9,761 nucleotides of DNA, taken from positions 1 to 9,761 of the forward strand of contig MGUO01000053.1 in assembly GCA_001800015.1 (NCBI GenBank), read 5' to 3'. The DNA is from Elusimicrobia bacterium RIFCSPHIGHO2_02_FULL_57_9 (GTDB taxonomy: Bacteria > Elusimicrobiota > Elusimicrobia > UBA1565 > UBA9628). A program made the position numbers and the translations under genes. The notes beneath the pieces were generated by a model, which was given only the letters and a program-made list of their open reading frames with translations, made no database searches and had not been told where the DNA came from. This document shows, in pieces, positions 1-6,699 of the stretch. Each line of letters opens with the position of its first letter. Within the stretch, counting starts at the first letter, position 1.

Positions 1-230
1 GAGGAGGTGTTGCAGGCAATCACCAAGGCCTTAATGCGCCGCCGCGATAAAAAGCGAGCGATTCCCAGGGAATAGCGGGTGACGGCCTCGCGCGATTTCG
101 AGCCGTAAGGCACATGCGCGGTGTCCCCGAAATAAACCATGTCTTCGTTGGGCATACGACGGCCTAAAGCCTTAAAAACCGTAAGCCCGCCTATCCCCGA
201 ATCAAAGACCCCTATGGGCTGGCTGCTCAT
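1..230 (-). CDS. murI: Glutamate racemase MurI, N-terminal part (gene runs off the left edge)
   Basis: Glutamate racemase converts L-glutamate to D-glutamate in the cytoplasm for the peptide stem of peptidoglycan. The visible 76 complete codons start at an ATG (228-230) and read MSSQPIGVFDSGIGG, then a VYFGDTAHVPYGSKS segment, then IACNT at the window edge. These are the hallmark racemase blocks: Asp10 in FDSGIGG and Cys73 in ACNT fit the first acid/base pair of the two-base mechanism. The second catalytic Cys, expected in the C-terminal half, lies outside the window. The gene begins 7 bp after the amidase stop codon; the nearest Shine-Dalgarno-like GGAG is about 16 nt upstream, which is far, so translation is probably coupled to the amidase. 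Its place fits an operon for wall synthesis. The identification is strong from motif order; only the 3' part is unseen. Confidence 0.94.
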   Translation of the reverse strand, partial: MSSQPIGVFDSGIGGLTVFKALGRRMPNEDMVYFGDTAHVPYGSKSREAVTRYSLGIARFLSRRRIKALVIACNTS

Positions 231-237
231 ATTAATT

Positions 238-1836
238 TTAGCGCGACTCCGCCATCCAAGCCTGACGCTTGGCATAATCCAAGATGCCGGCATAAAGCCC
301 GTCTATGATCTTGCGGCGGAATTTTTTCGACTCCAGGCGCGCTTCATCCTGTTTATTCGTCAGAAAAGCCATCTCGAAAAGCACGGCGGGGGCATGAGTC
401 CCCCGTAAGACGTAAAAAGCGGCCTGTTTAACCCCGCGATTGGAGAAATCCACGCGCCTGCCCACGCCGCGGGCTATTAAAGCGGCAAGCTGCGAAGCGG
501 CATTAATGTTTTCGGTCTTGGAAAGTTCCTGCAAAATCATGGCCGCCTGCTCATCCTGGGCGGACTTGCCCTCAAGCCGCAGAACGGAGTTTTCAAATTC
601 GGCCAATCTTGCCGCCTCGGGATCCGAGGCGTTTTCCGAGAGAAAATACACCTCAAAGCCGTTTTCCCGCCATTTGATGGAGGCATTGCAATGCAGGGAA
701 ATAAAAAGGTCCGCCCCGAAATCATTGGCCATCTTGGAACGGTCGGAAAGAGGCACGAAAGTGTCATCGGTGCGCGTCATAAAAACGTCGAAAGCCTCTT
801 CTTCTCTCAAAAGCCGGGCTAATTCCTGGGCGGCCATAAGATTAATATCTTTTTCCTTGGTCCCACGGCGGCCCTCGGCTCCCGGATCCTTGCCGCCATG
901 CCCCGCGTCGATAACGATGCGCCTCCTGGCCTGGTCCGTCTTGACTGCCGCAACGGGAGCCGCGGCGGCAGAAGCGGCAGGCGCAAGCGGCGGCTGCGCC
1001 GTATCCGGAGCCTTCCCAGAATATAAATCGATGACCAGACGCCGGGGATTGCCCAACTCTTTGATGCGCCAATGAATTTCCGGTTTAGCGATTTTAACAG
1101 ACAGCGTGGCGGCCTTGAGGTTCTGGCGCAATTGGTAATAAGACAGGATACCGTCGTCTATCGACGCTTTCTCGGAAGACTCGATAACGCCCAAAGGAAA
1201 TACGACTTCTCGGCCCCGGGCCCCCCGCATCGAGGAACGATAGCCCGTGCCCTTGCTGATTTCCACCACCAAGCGCGTGTAGTCGCCATAGGAAAACCAG
1301 CGCACGGGCCCAACGGAGCTGCGCCCGTCCACGCTCAAAAACCGGGTGGCGGCGTTAAAGATGGTGTCCCTTCCCGACCAAGCCGAGAAATCGTCGCCCA
1401 GAAAAAAGGAAAGCGGTATATAGGCCTGGGCGCCGCGCAGTATCACCGGCGCATCCATCTTAACGGCCTTATCGCTGATCTTGGCGAAACCAGAGCCGAC
1501 CACCATTTGAATAGCGCGCCCGCGCAGGGCCATCTGCACGCGCCCGGAAACCGGGTACCAATAAATCTGGCCGCCATAAAGTTCCCCCGCTTGTTTCGCG
1601 TTCAAATAATACAGCGAACCTATCTTATACGCCGGCAGCGGCCCGCGGTATTTGCCCGATACCACGACCGAAATTTCCTCCGCTGCGAGAACCCGTTCTG
1701 GAGAATACGCAATACTGATTAAGCCAATAAATATGACCGCCCCTATCTTTTTGAAATTTTTACGCGCGAAGCGCGTAAAAATCGCGTACCGTGCCCAATA
1801 TAGAGCACGGTGCGCAAAAATCTCACTCCAATACAA
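238..1836 (-). CDS. Secreted N-acetylmuramoyl-L-alanine amidase (stalk-like + AMIN + Amidase_3 domains)
   Basis: This zinc amidase should cut the bond between N-acetylmuramic acid and L-alanine in peptidoglycan, as AmiA/B/C do during daughter-cell separation. With a TTG start the protein has 532 residues. A basic stretch (RKNFKK, 25-30) and a hydrophobic core (about 31-43) lead to VLA-AEE near 51-52, a plausible signal-peptidase site. Residues about 54-170 resemble the copper-amine-oxidase N-terminal 'stalk' fold, about 175-274 an AMIN wall-targeting domain, then an Ala/Pro linker, then Amidase_3 from about 305. Zinc and catalytic residues look intact: His313 (DAGHGG), Glu328 (KEKDIN), His382 (SLHCNA), Glu488 (LFEMAFLTN). 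No ATG lies near the signal peptide. I chose TTG at 1834-1836 because GGGAGG sits 9 nt upstream; ATG at 1905 or 1896 is possible but would overlap the ribonuclease gene by over 70 bp. Function is confident, start is not. Confidence 0.9.
   Translation of the reverse strand: MYWSEIFAHRALYWARYAIFTRFARKNFKKIGAVIFIGLISIAYSPERVLAAEEISVVVSGKYRGPLPAYKIGSLYYLNAKQAGELYGGQIYWYPVSGRVQMALRGRAIQMVVGSGFAKISDKAVKMDAPVILRGAQAYIPLSFFLGDDFSAWSGRDTIFNAATRFLSVDGRSSVGPVRWFSYGDYTRLVVEISKGTGYRSSMRGARGREVVFPLGVIESSEKASIDDGILSYYQLRQNLKAATLSVKIAKPEIHWRIKELGNPRRLVIDLYSGKAPDTAQPPLAPAASAAAAPVAAVKTDQARRRIVIDAGHGGKDPGAEGRRGTKEKDINLMAAQELARLLREEEAFDVFMTRTDDTFVPLSDRSKMANDFGADLFISLHCNASIKWRENGFEVYFLSENASDPEAARLAEFENSVLRLEGKSAQDEQAAMILQELSKTENINAASQLAALIARGVGRRVDFSNRGVKQAAFYVLRGTHAPAVLFEMAFLTNKQDEARLESKKFRRKIIDGLYAGILDYAKRQAWMAESR
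1756..1782. repeat. Perfect 12-bp inverted repeat with 3-nt loop
   Basis: Left arm 1756-1767 (atttttacgcgc) and right arm 1771-1782 (gcgcgtaaaaat) are exact reverse complements around gaa. On either strand the T run is on the 5' side and the A run on the 3' side, the opposite of an intrinsic terminator, so this is not a terminator by itself. It lies inside the amidase coding frame, just before the basic part of the signal peptide. It could be a REP-like or other palindromic repeat, or an mRNA hairpin controlling amidase translation. Confidence 0.85.
1777..1815 (-). terminator. Possible intrinsic terminator or attenuator after the ribonuclease gene
   Basis: On the minus strand, 8-46 nt after the ribonuclease stop codon, an 11-bp stem (1805-1815 with 1784-1794, one C/A mismatch) closes a 10-nt loop and is followed by GA and five Ts (1777-1781). 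This is the layout of a rho-independent terminator. It lies within the probable amidase reading frame, so it may act as a partial terminator or attenuator that lowers amidase and murI expression relative to upstream genes. No measurement supports termination; the call rests on structure alone. Confidence 0.4.
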
Positions 1837-3583
1837 TTCGATAATCCTCCCACGGCAACTGCGGATCGTTCTGTATTTTAACGGAGCGCTGGACATTTTT
1901 CTCAATAAACGCCTGCTGCGAGCGGAAAACCTCGGCCAGGGCCGGATGCAGCAGTATCCGGATCTGCCCCCCGGGCCGGCCCGCGGTCATGTCATAGATC
2001 TCTCTCTGGATGCGGATGCGCATGGTTTCGGCCGAAAGCACCCGCCCGGCGCCCTTGCATTGCGGGCATTCCTCGGTAATCAGGCTGACGGTGGATTCGC
2101 GCTTGCGTTCGCGCGTCATTTCGATGAGCCCCAGGCGCGTAATCGGCAGAATCCGGATTTTAGCGCGATCGGTTTTAACCGCGTGGGCGAAAGCCTCCAT
2201 CACCTTATTGCGGTTGGAGGCCTTGCGCATGTCGATAAAGTCGATAACGACGATACCTCCGATATTGCGCAAGCGCAATTGATAGGCGATCTCTACGGCC
2301 GCCTCGATATTGGTTTGAGTCACGGTTTCTTCCTGGGATTTCGAGCCCGTGAAACGGCCGGTGTTGACGTCAATGGCGCAGAGCGACTCGGCCTCCTGGA
2401 TGACGATAGAACCTCCGTTGGGCAATGCCACCTTGGTTTGCCGCAGATTCTCAAGCTCCTGCTCCAGGTTAAAGGCCTTGAAGATCGGCGTCTTGGCCTC
2501 GTAATGGCGCACTTTTTCCTTAAGCTCCGGGGCTATGCCCTCGATGAATTCCACCACGTTTTTATGCGCCTCGCGGCTGTCAAGCATGTAGACGTACACT
2601 TGGTCTGAAAGAATATCGCGAGCCACTTGAAGGGTGAGGTCCAGGTCCTTGTGAATGAGAGCCGGGGGAGGCAGCGTGTCTAATTTTTTCTGGATATTGC
2701 CCCAGTTGGCGATCATATATTTAACCTCGCGCTCGAGCTCCTCTTCGCTGGCCCCTTCGGCTTCCGTGCGCACCACCACGCCCTTGCCTTGCAGGTGCTT
2801 GGCCGCCAATTTGTCAACTATGGCGGAGAGGCGCTTGCGCTCTTGCTGGTCCTCGATGTGCTTGGAGATGCCGACGTAGTTCTGGAATGGGGTAAACACC
2901 AAATAGCGGCCGGGCAAAGAAACATCCATGGTCACCTTCATGCCCTTGGTGCCGATGGCTTCCTTGGCTACCTGGACCATGATATGCTGCCCCTTTTTCA
3001 AAATGCTGTCTATAGAGGCCCCCCTTTCGCCGATTACATCCGATATGTAAAGATAGGCGTTCTTCCCAAAGCCTATATTGACGAAAGCCGAAGAAATGCC
3101 GGGCAGCACGTTTTCAACCGCCCCTTTATAGATGTTTCCAACGATGTTCTCCTCGCTTTTGCGTTCCCAAAGCAGTTCCGTAAGGCGGCCGTTCTCGAGA
3201 ATGGCGATTCTGGTTTCCTCGAAACTCGTGTTGGCCAATATCTCTCTCTTTACGGGGCGCTTGCTGTGGCGTTCGGCGGCGCGCAGGGTGGTCTCGGGCG
3301 CGGACTCCCCTTTGCCGCGATGAGAATCGTTATGGTGGCGTTCCTGATGCTCCGGCGGCCTGTGCTGGCCCGCGCCATGGCCGTGCGATTGCCCTGCGCG
3401 AGCGCGCCGCCGGCGACGACCCTCGCGCGGCTGATGCGGATGCTGCTGTGGGCCGGAGCCGGCGGCCGGGGCCGGATTCTGCGGCGCATCCTGCGGTTCG
3501 GCGGGAGGTCGCGCTTGAGGCGGCGGAGTATCCGGGACGCCTTCCGGCGCGGTTTGCGGCAAATTTTCTTCTTCGTTAAGCAT
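1823..3583 (-). CDS. rng: Ribonuclease E/G family endoribonuclease with basic N-terminal tail
   Basis: RNase E/G enzymes cut single-stranded A/U-rich RNA in mRNA decay and rRNA/tRNA maturation. The protein has 586 residues. The catalytic core starts near residue 112 (KREILANTSFEETRIAILE), with an S1 RNA-binding domain at about 145-225. The DNase I-like active site keeps Asp405 (AIDVNTG) and Asp448 (VVIDFIDM), and the zinc-link CPQC gives Cys506 and Cys509; these sit at a constant +102 offset from Asp303, Asp346, Cys404 and Cys407 of E. coli RNase E, so the core has no net insertion or deletion between these sites. The long C-terminal scaffold of E. coli RNase E is absent, so the core is RNase G-like. 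Residues 1-110 are rich in Pro, Gln, Arg and His (RRRRRARAGQSHGHG) and look disordered. The start is set by AAGGAG 8 nt upstream. The ribonuclease gene also neighbours mreBCD in E. coli. Confidence 0.95.
   Translation of the reverse strand: MLNEEENLPQTAPEGVPDTPPPQARPPAEPQDAPQNPAPAAGSGPQQHPHQPREGRRRRRARAGQSHGHGAGQHRPPEHQERHHNDSHRGKGESAPETTLRAAERHSKRPVKREILANTSFEETRIAILENGRLTELLWERKSEENIVGNIYKGAVENVLPGISSAFVNIGFGKNAYLYISDVIGERGASIDSILKKGQHIMVQVAKEAIGTKGMKVTMDVSLPGRYLVFTPFQNYVGISKHIEDQQERKRLSAIVDKLAAKHLQGKGVVVRTEAEGASEEELEREVKYMIANWGNIQKKLDTLPPPALIHKDLDLTLQVARDILSDQVYVYMLDSREAHKNVVEFIEGIAPELKEKVRHYEAKTPIFKAFNLEQELENLRQTKVALPNGGSIVIQEAESLCAIDVNTGRFTGSKSQEETVTQTNIEAAVEIAYQLRLRNIGGIVVIDFIDMRKASNRNKVMEAFAHAVKTDRAKIRILPITRLGLIEMTRERKRESTVSLITEECPQCKGAGRVLSAETMRIRIQREIYDMTAGRPGGQIRILLHPALAEVFRSQQAFIEKNVQRSVKIQNDPQLPWEDYRIVLE
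1846..1851 (-). promoter_or_regulatory. Shine-Dalgarno deciding the amidase TTG start
   Basis: GGGAGG on the minus strand lies 9 nt before the in-frame TTG at 1834-1836, inside the last codons of the ribonuclease gene. It is the best ribosome-binding site seen for any in-frame start candidate of the amidase and is the main reason for choosing TTG. The same bases encode Trp-Glu-Asp of the ribonuclease, so chance is possible. Confidence 0.5.
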
Positions 3584-3591
3584 GGAATAAA

Positions 3592-3597
3592 CTCCTT
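3592..3597 (-). promoter_or_regulatory. Strong Shine-Dalgarno of the ribonuclease gene
   Basis: AAGGAG on the minus strand overlaps the TAA stop codon of rodA (3596-3598) and stands 8 nt before the ribonuclease ATG. It is the strongest ribosome-binding site in the window, suggesting this cistron is translated on its own initiation rather than only by coupling to rodA. Confidence 0.8.
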
Positions 3598-4933
3598 ATA
3601 AAAGTGAATAGCGGCGCGAATAAATATTAGCGACCACGCCCAGCGCCCAAAGCGTGATGACAAGGCTTGAGCCGCCGTATGAAATCAATGGCAAGGGAAT
3701 TCCAGCCACCGGCATCAAGCCTACGCACATCCCCACGTTCAGCACGAATTCAAATGCAAACATGGTGGCAAGCCCGCAACAAACCAAATATCCATAACGA
3801 TCCCGCGCCAGCCTCCCGGCGCTGACAATGCGCCAAATCAGCAGCATGTACAGGGCGAGTATCGCCATGGTTCCCGCAAAACCCATTTCCTCGCCGACCA
3901 CGGCATAAATAAAGTCGGTATGGCGTTCCGGAAGAAATCCCAATCGAGACTGAGTTCCCGAAAAAAGACCCTTGCCCAACAAACCTCCCGAACCGATGGC
4001 GACCTGGGATTGATGCACATTATAAGCCGCTCCCTGTATATCGGCATGGGGCGCCACGAAAGCCACGAACCGGTTTCTTTGATAACTTTTCATGTGGCGG
4101 GTGGCAACCGCTCCTGAAAGCATCCCGGCGGCAAGGACCAGGGGGATGGCCACGAAATAAATCGCCCGCGCTTGCGTGCGCAGCATGATGGATAATCGCC
4201 AAGCCATAACGCTGATAAAAATAATCGCCGCTATCACCGCGGCGGCGGATAGGCCCATGCGCGAAGTCTGCAGGATAAAATAAGGCAGCGACCCGGGGGG
4301 GGCCTGGGCATAACGGATTTGGCAAAAAGTATAGAGTAGCGGCATAAAGGCGGCCGTGGCGCCGTAGCCTATCAAGGCAAAAAGATGCGCGAGGCCGGCT
4401 CCCCCACAAAAAATCATGCCCAGCAGGATGGGAAAAAAAGTCAAGACGGTCGAAAAATCAGGCTGCTTTAAAATAAGAAACATCACCGGCCCCGCCACTC
4501 CAAACGCCAGCAAAACCGAAGAAAATTGGTCCATTTTCCTGGCGCGCCAGTCCAAGAAAGCGGCCATGACCAAAATCATGACTATGCGCGCCAGCTCGGC
4601 CGGTTGGAAAGTGAAAAAGGAAATGTTAATCCAGGCGCGGTGCCCTCTTTGGGTGGTGCCGATAAGCAGAACAGCCGCCAAAATAGCCAGGACCAGGGCA
4701 TAGAGCACCTGCGCTTGGTCTTGGAAAATCTGATAATTAAAGCCTAGGCCGAAAAAGAAAAATAGGGCTCCCAGCAAAAGCGCCATAAAATGGCGCTGCA
4801 AGATCTGGGTGTAATAGGGAAGCGGGCTGGCCGCTGAAAGCATCATAAGCGTCCCCAGGCCGAGCAATCCAAGGACAGCCGCGATAAAGACCCAATCAAT
4901 GCGCCCTTTGCCTATTTCCGCTTTGATCGGCAT
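3596..4933 (-). CDS. rodA: Rod-shape SEDS glycosyltransferase RodA (enlarged)
   Basis: RodA polymerises lipid II into glycan strands in the inner membrane, paired with PBP2. The protein has 445 residues, against roughly 370 in E. coli RodA. SEDS landmarks are clear: QRGHRAWI near 95-102, FQPAELARI near 109-117, YQRNRFVAFVAPHADIQGAAYNVHQSQVAIGSGGLLGKG (284-322 region), LPERHTDF with the essential Asp at 340, and the C-terminal PLPLISYGGSS near 414-423. The surplus lies mostly at about 200-270, where two extra hydrophobic segments (about 225-245 and 257-277) seem to be inserted before the YQRNRF loop. The start ATG shares one base with the PBP2 stop codon (TGATG), with AGGA 7 nt upstream, so PBP2 and RodA should be made in step. 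A run of eight C residues (coding strand) lies in codons 211-213. Confidence 0.96.
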   Translation of the reverse strand: MPIKAEIGKGRIDWVFIAAVLGLLGLGTLMMLSAASPLPYYTQILQRHFMALLLGALFFFFGLGFNYQIFQDQAQVLYALVLAILAAVLLIGTTQRGHRAWINISFFTFQPAELARIVMILVMAAFLDWRARKMDQFSSVLLAFGVAGPVMFLILKQPDFSTVLTFFPILLGMIFCGGAGLAHLFALIGYGATAAFMPLLYTFCQIRYAQAPPGSLPYFILQTSRMGLSAAAVIAAIIFISVMAWRLSIMLRTQARAIYFVAIPLVLAAGMLSGAVATRHMKSYQRNRFVAFVAPHADIQGAAYNVHQSQVAIGSGGLLGKGLFSGTQSRLGFLPERHTDFIYAVVGEEMGFAGTMAILALYMLLIWRIVSAGRLARDRYGYLVCCGLATMFAFEFVLNVGMCVGLMPVAGIPLPLISYGGSSLVITLWALGVVANIYSRRYSLL

Positions 4934-6699
4934 CAGAGAGTCCTGCCGAAAGCAGCCAGAATGACTTCCTTGGCGATGGGCGCGGCAACCGAGGAGCCTT
5001 TGCCTCCGTTTTCAACAAGAACAACCACGGCGATACTAGGGAGTTCGCCGGGCTTCGCCGCATAGGCCATGAACCAAGCGTGATCGTCTCCCGAAGGGTT
5101 CTGGGCTGATCCCGTTTTACCTCGCACATCAAGCCCCGGGATCGCAGCCTGCCGGGCCGTGCCTGAAGAAACCGCCAGCAACATGGCTTCTTGAACATTA
5201 TTCCAAGTCTCATCCTTAAGCGGGATCGATCCCATTTTTTCCGGCTGCTGTTTGTATTCAGCCCGTTCCCGAGCGTACTCGATGCGGTCGGTATAATGAG
5301 GCCGCCACAATGTGCCGCGGTTGGCAATGGCGGAAGCAACCACCGCCATTTGAATGGGCGTAACCAGCAGCTCTCCCTGGCCGATGGACAAATTAACCGT
5401 ATCCCCGTCATACCACCAGGAGCGGCTGCTTTTAGCTCTGGATTCGGGCCCAAAAATATTTCCCGATTTTTCGCCCTTTAAGGCGATATTGGTCTTAACC
5501 CCCAGTCCAAAAAGTTTTGCATATTTTTCGATGAGCGCCCCCCCGGTTTTGAGCCCCATATGATAAAAATAGACGTCGCAGGATTGCGTCAGGCCCGGGA
5601 ACCAGGACATTTTCTTGTGGCCCTTGTGCTCCCAGCAGAGAAATATCCGCTTGCCCAACTCAAAATAGCCAGGGCAAAACACGATTTCCTGGGGGTCAAT
5701 ACGCGCTTCATTAAGTCCTGCGGCGCCCACGATCGGCTTAAAAATCGAGCCGGGAGAATAGGTTCCGGCTATGGCATGGTTAAACTCGGTTAGCCCAGCG
5801 AAAGTTTCTTTGACCAATTTGGGATCGGAGGATAATAAGGCATTCGGATCAAAATCGGGAGCCGAGGATAGGGCTAAAATGGCGCCGTTGCGCGGATCCA
5901 AAGCCACAACGGCGCCGCGATTAGTCGCGGATTTTCGCAGGCCCTCATCAGCCGCCTTTTGCACATTGGCGTCCAAGGTGAGATAAATATTGCTGCCGGG
6001 CTCCCAGAATATGCGCTCCAAAATCCGCTTAAGCCGGCCTTGCGCGTCAACCTCCATGCGCACGCCGCCATCTATGCCCCGCAGCTGCCGTTCAAACACG
6101 CTTTCCAGGCCCATCTTGCCGATACGCGAATCAACGCGATAACCCTTGGACTTAAGCTCCTTCCAGCTGCGCGAGTCCATCTTGCCCGTATAGCCGATTA
6201 AATGGCTGGCAAAACGGCCGAGAGGATAATAACGGCGCGCTTCCACGATCAAATCGACGCCGGGATAAATGGTCTTAAGTTCTGAAAGCCTGAACATGGT
6301 CCGAGACGGAAGATTTTCAGCCAGGCGGATGGCTGTTTTCTCGCTCACAGCCTGCTGCAAAGTTTCCAAAAGGGTCGCGGACGCTTGGTTGATCTGACCG
6401 GCCAAATCCTCGGCCAAAGGCTTTAAATCCGCCAAGGCCTTGCCTTCTGCCGGCAGATAGATGAGGGAAAAGGCCGGTTGATTGCTGGCCAGCGCCACAC
6501 CATTTCTGTCATAGATGCGGCCGCGGGGCGCGGTTTGATAAATCATTTGGGTGCGGTTGCGTTCCGCCTCCATGCGGTATTCGCCTTTATGCAAAATTTG
6601 AAGTTCAACCAACCTTAGGCCCATAATGGCGCTCGACCCGTAAATGAGCGCCCACAAGAGATTCAGCCTGGGCAGCAGCAAGTGGTGGTTCTGAATCAT
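4933..6699 (-). CDS. mrdA: Penicillin-binding protein 2, elongasome transpeptidase
   Basis: PBP2 crosslinks new glycan strands in the sidewall as partner of RodA and is scaffolded by MreC. I place the start at the ATG of an ATGA overlap with the mreD stop (6696-6699), giving 588 residues; an upstream in-frame ATG at 6885 would be an out-of-frame read through mreD and would put an odd Arg-rich leader before the membrane anchor. The order is a short cytoplasmic tail, a transmembrane anchor (about 11-31), a pedestal domain with TAPRGRIYDRNGVALA at 56-71, then the transpeptidase domain. Its catalytic motifs are Ser318-Ile-Phe-Lys321, Ser373-Cys-Asp375 and Lys528-Thr-Gly530, all intact. The CPG...CW pair (Cys342, Cys355) typical of PBP2 is also present. 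No good Shine-Dalgarno precedes it, so translation probably depends on mreD. Confidence 0.97.
   Translation of the reverse strand: MIQNHHLLLPRLNLLWALIYGSSAIMGLRLVELQILHKGEYRMEAERNRTQMIYQTAPRGRIYDRNGVALASNQPAFSLIYLPAEGKALADLKPLAEDLAGQINQASATLLETLQQAVSEKTAIRLAENLPSRTMFRLSELKTIYPGVDLIVEARRYYPLGRFASHLIGYTGKMDSRSWKELKSKGYRVDSRIGKMGLESVFERQLRGIDGGVRMEVDAQGRLKRILERIFWEPGSNIYLTLDANVQKAADEGLRKSATNRGAVVALDPRNGAILALSSAPDFDPNALLSSDPKLVKETFAGLTEFNHAIAGTYSPGSIFKPIVGAAGLNEARIDPQEIVFCPGYFELGKRIFLCWEHKGHKKMSWFPGLTQSCDVYFYHMGLKTGGALIEKYAKLFGLGVKTNIALKGEKSGNIFGPESRAKSSRSWWYDGDTVNLSIGQGELLVTPIQMAVVASAIANRGTLWRPHYTDRIEYARERAEYKQQPEKMGSIPLKDETWNNVQEAMLLAVSSGTARQAAIPGLDVRGKTGSAQNPSGDDHAWFMAYAAKPGELPSIAVVVLVENGGKGSSVAAPIAKEVILAAFGRTL

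Noticed and set aside
440..1075. 211-codon open frame on the plus strand
   Set aside because: It is opposite the amidase catalytic domain, which keeps all its zinc and catalytic residues; no independent support for the plus frame.
1756..1782. The perfect palindrome as a bidirectional rho-independent terminator
   Set aside because: The T run is 5' and the A run 3' of the GC stem on both strands, the reverse of terminator polarity. Only the neighbouring hairpin at 1784-1815 has a following T run.
1652..2608. 318-codon open frame on the plus strand
   Set aside because: It lies wholly opposite the amidase start and the ribonuclease core, whose conserved motifs are certain. The plus-strand translation has no recognisable domain and no ribosome-binding site; it is an antisense shadow.
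2789..3601. 270-codon open frame on the plus strand with an Arg-rich C-terminus
   Set aside because: It is antisense to the RNase N-terminal half; its basic, low-complexity end simply mirrors the GC-rich tail-coding DNA of the ribonuclease.
4779..4797. 8-bp perfect inverted repeat (agcgccat / atggcgct) in rodA
   Set aside because: It lies in well-conserved RodA codons for HFMALL with no further symmetry, T run or second copy seen; chance is the simpler view.
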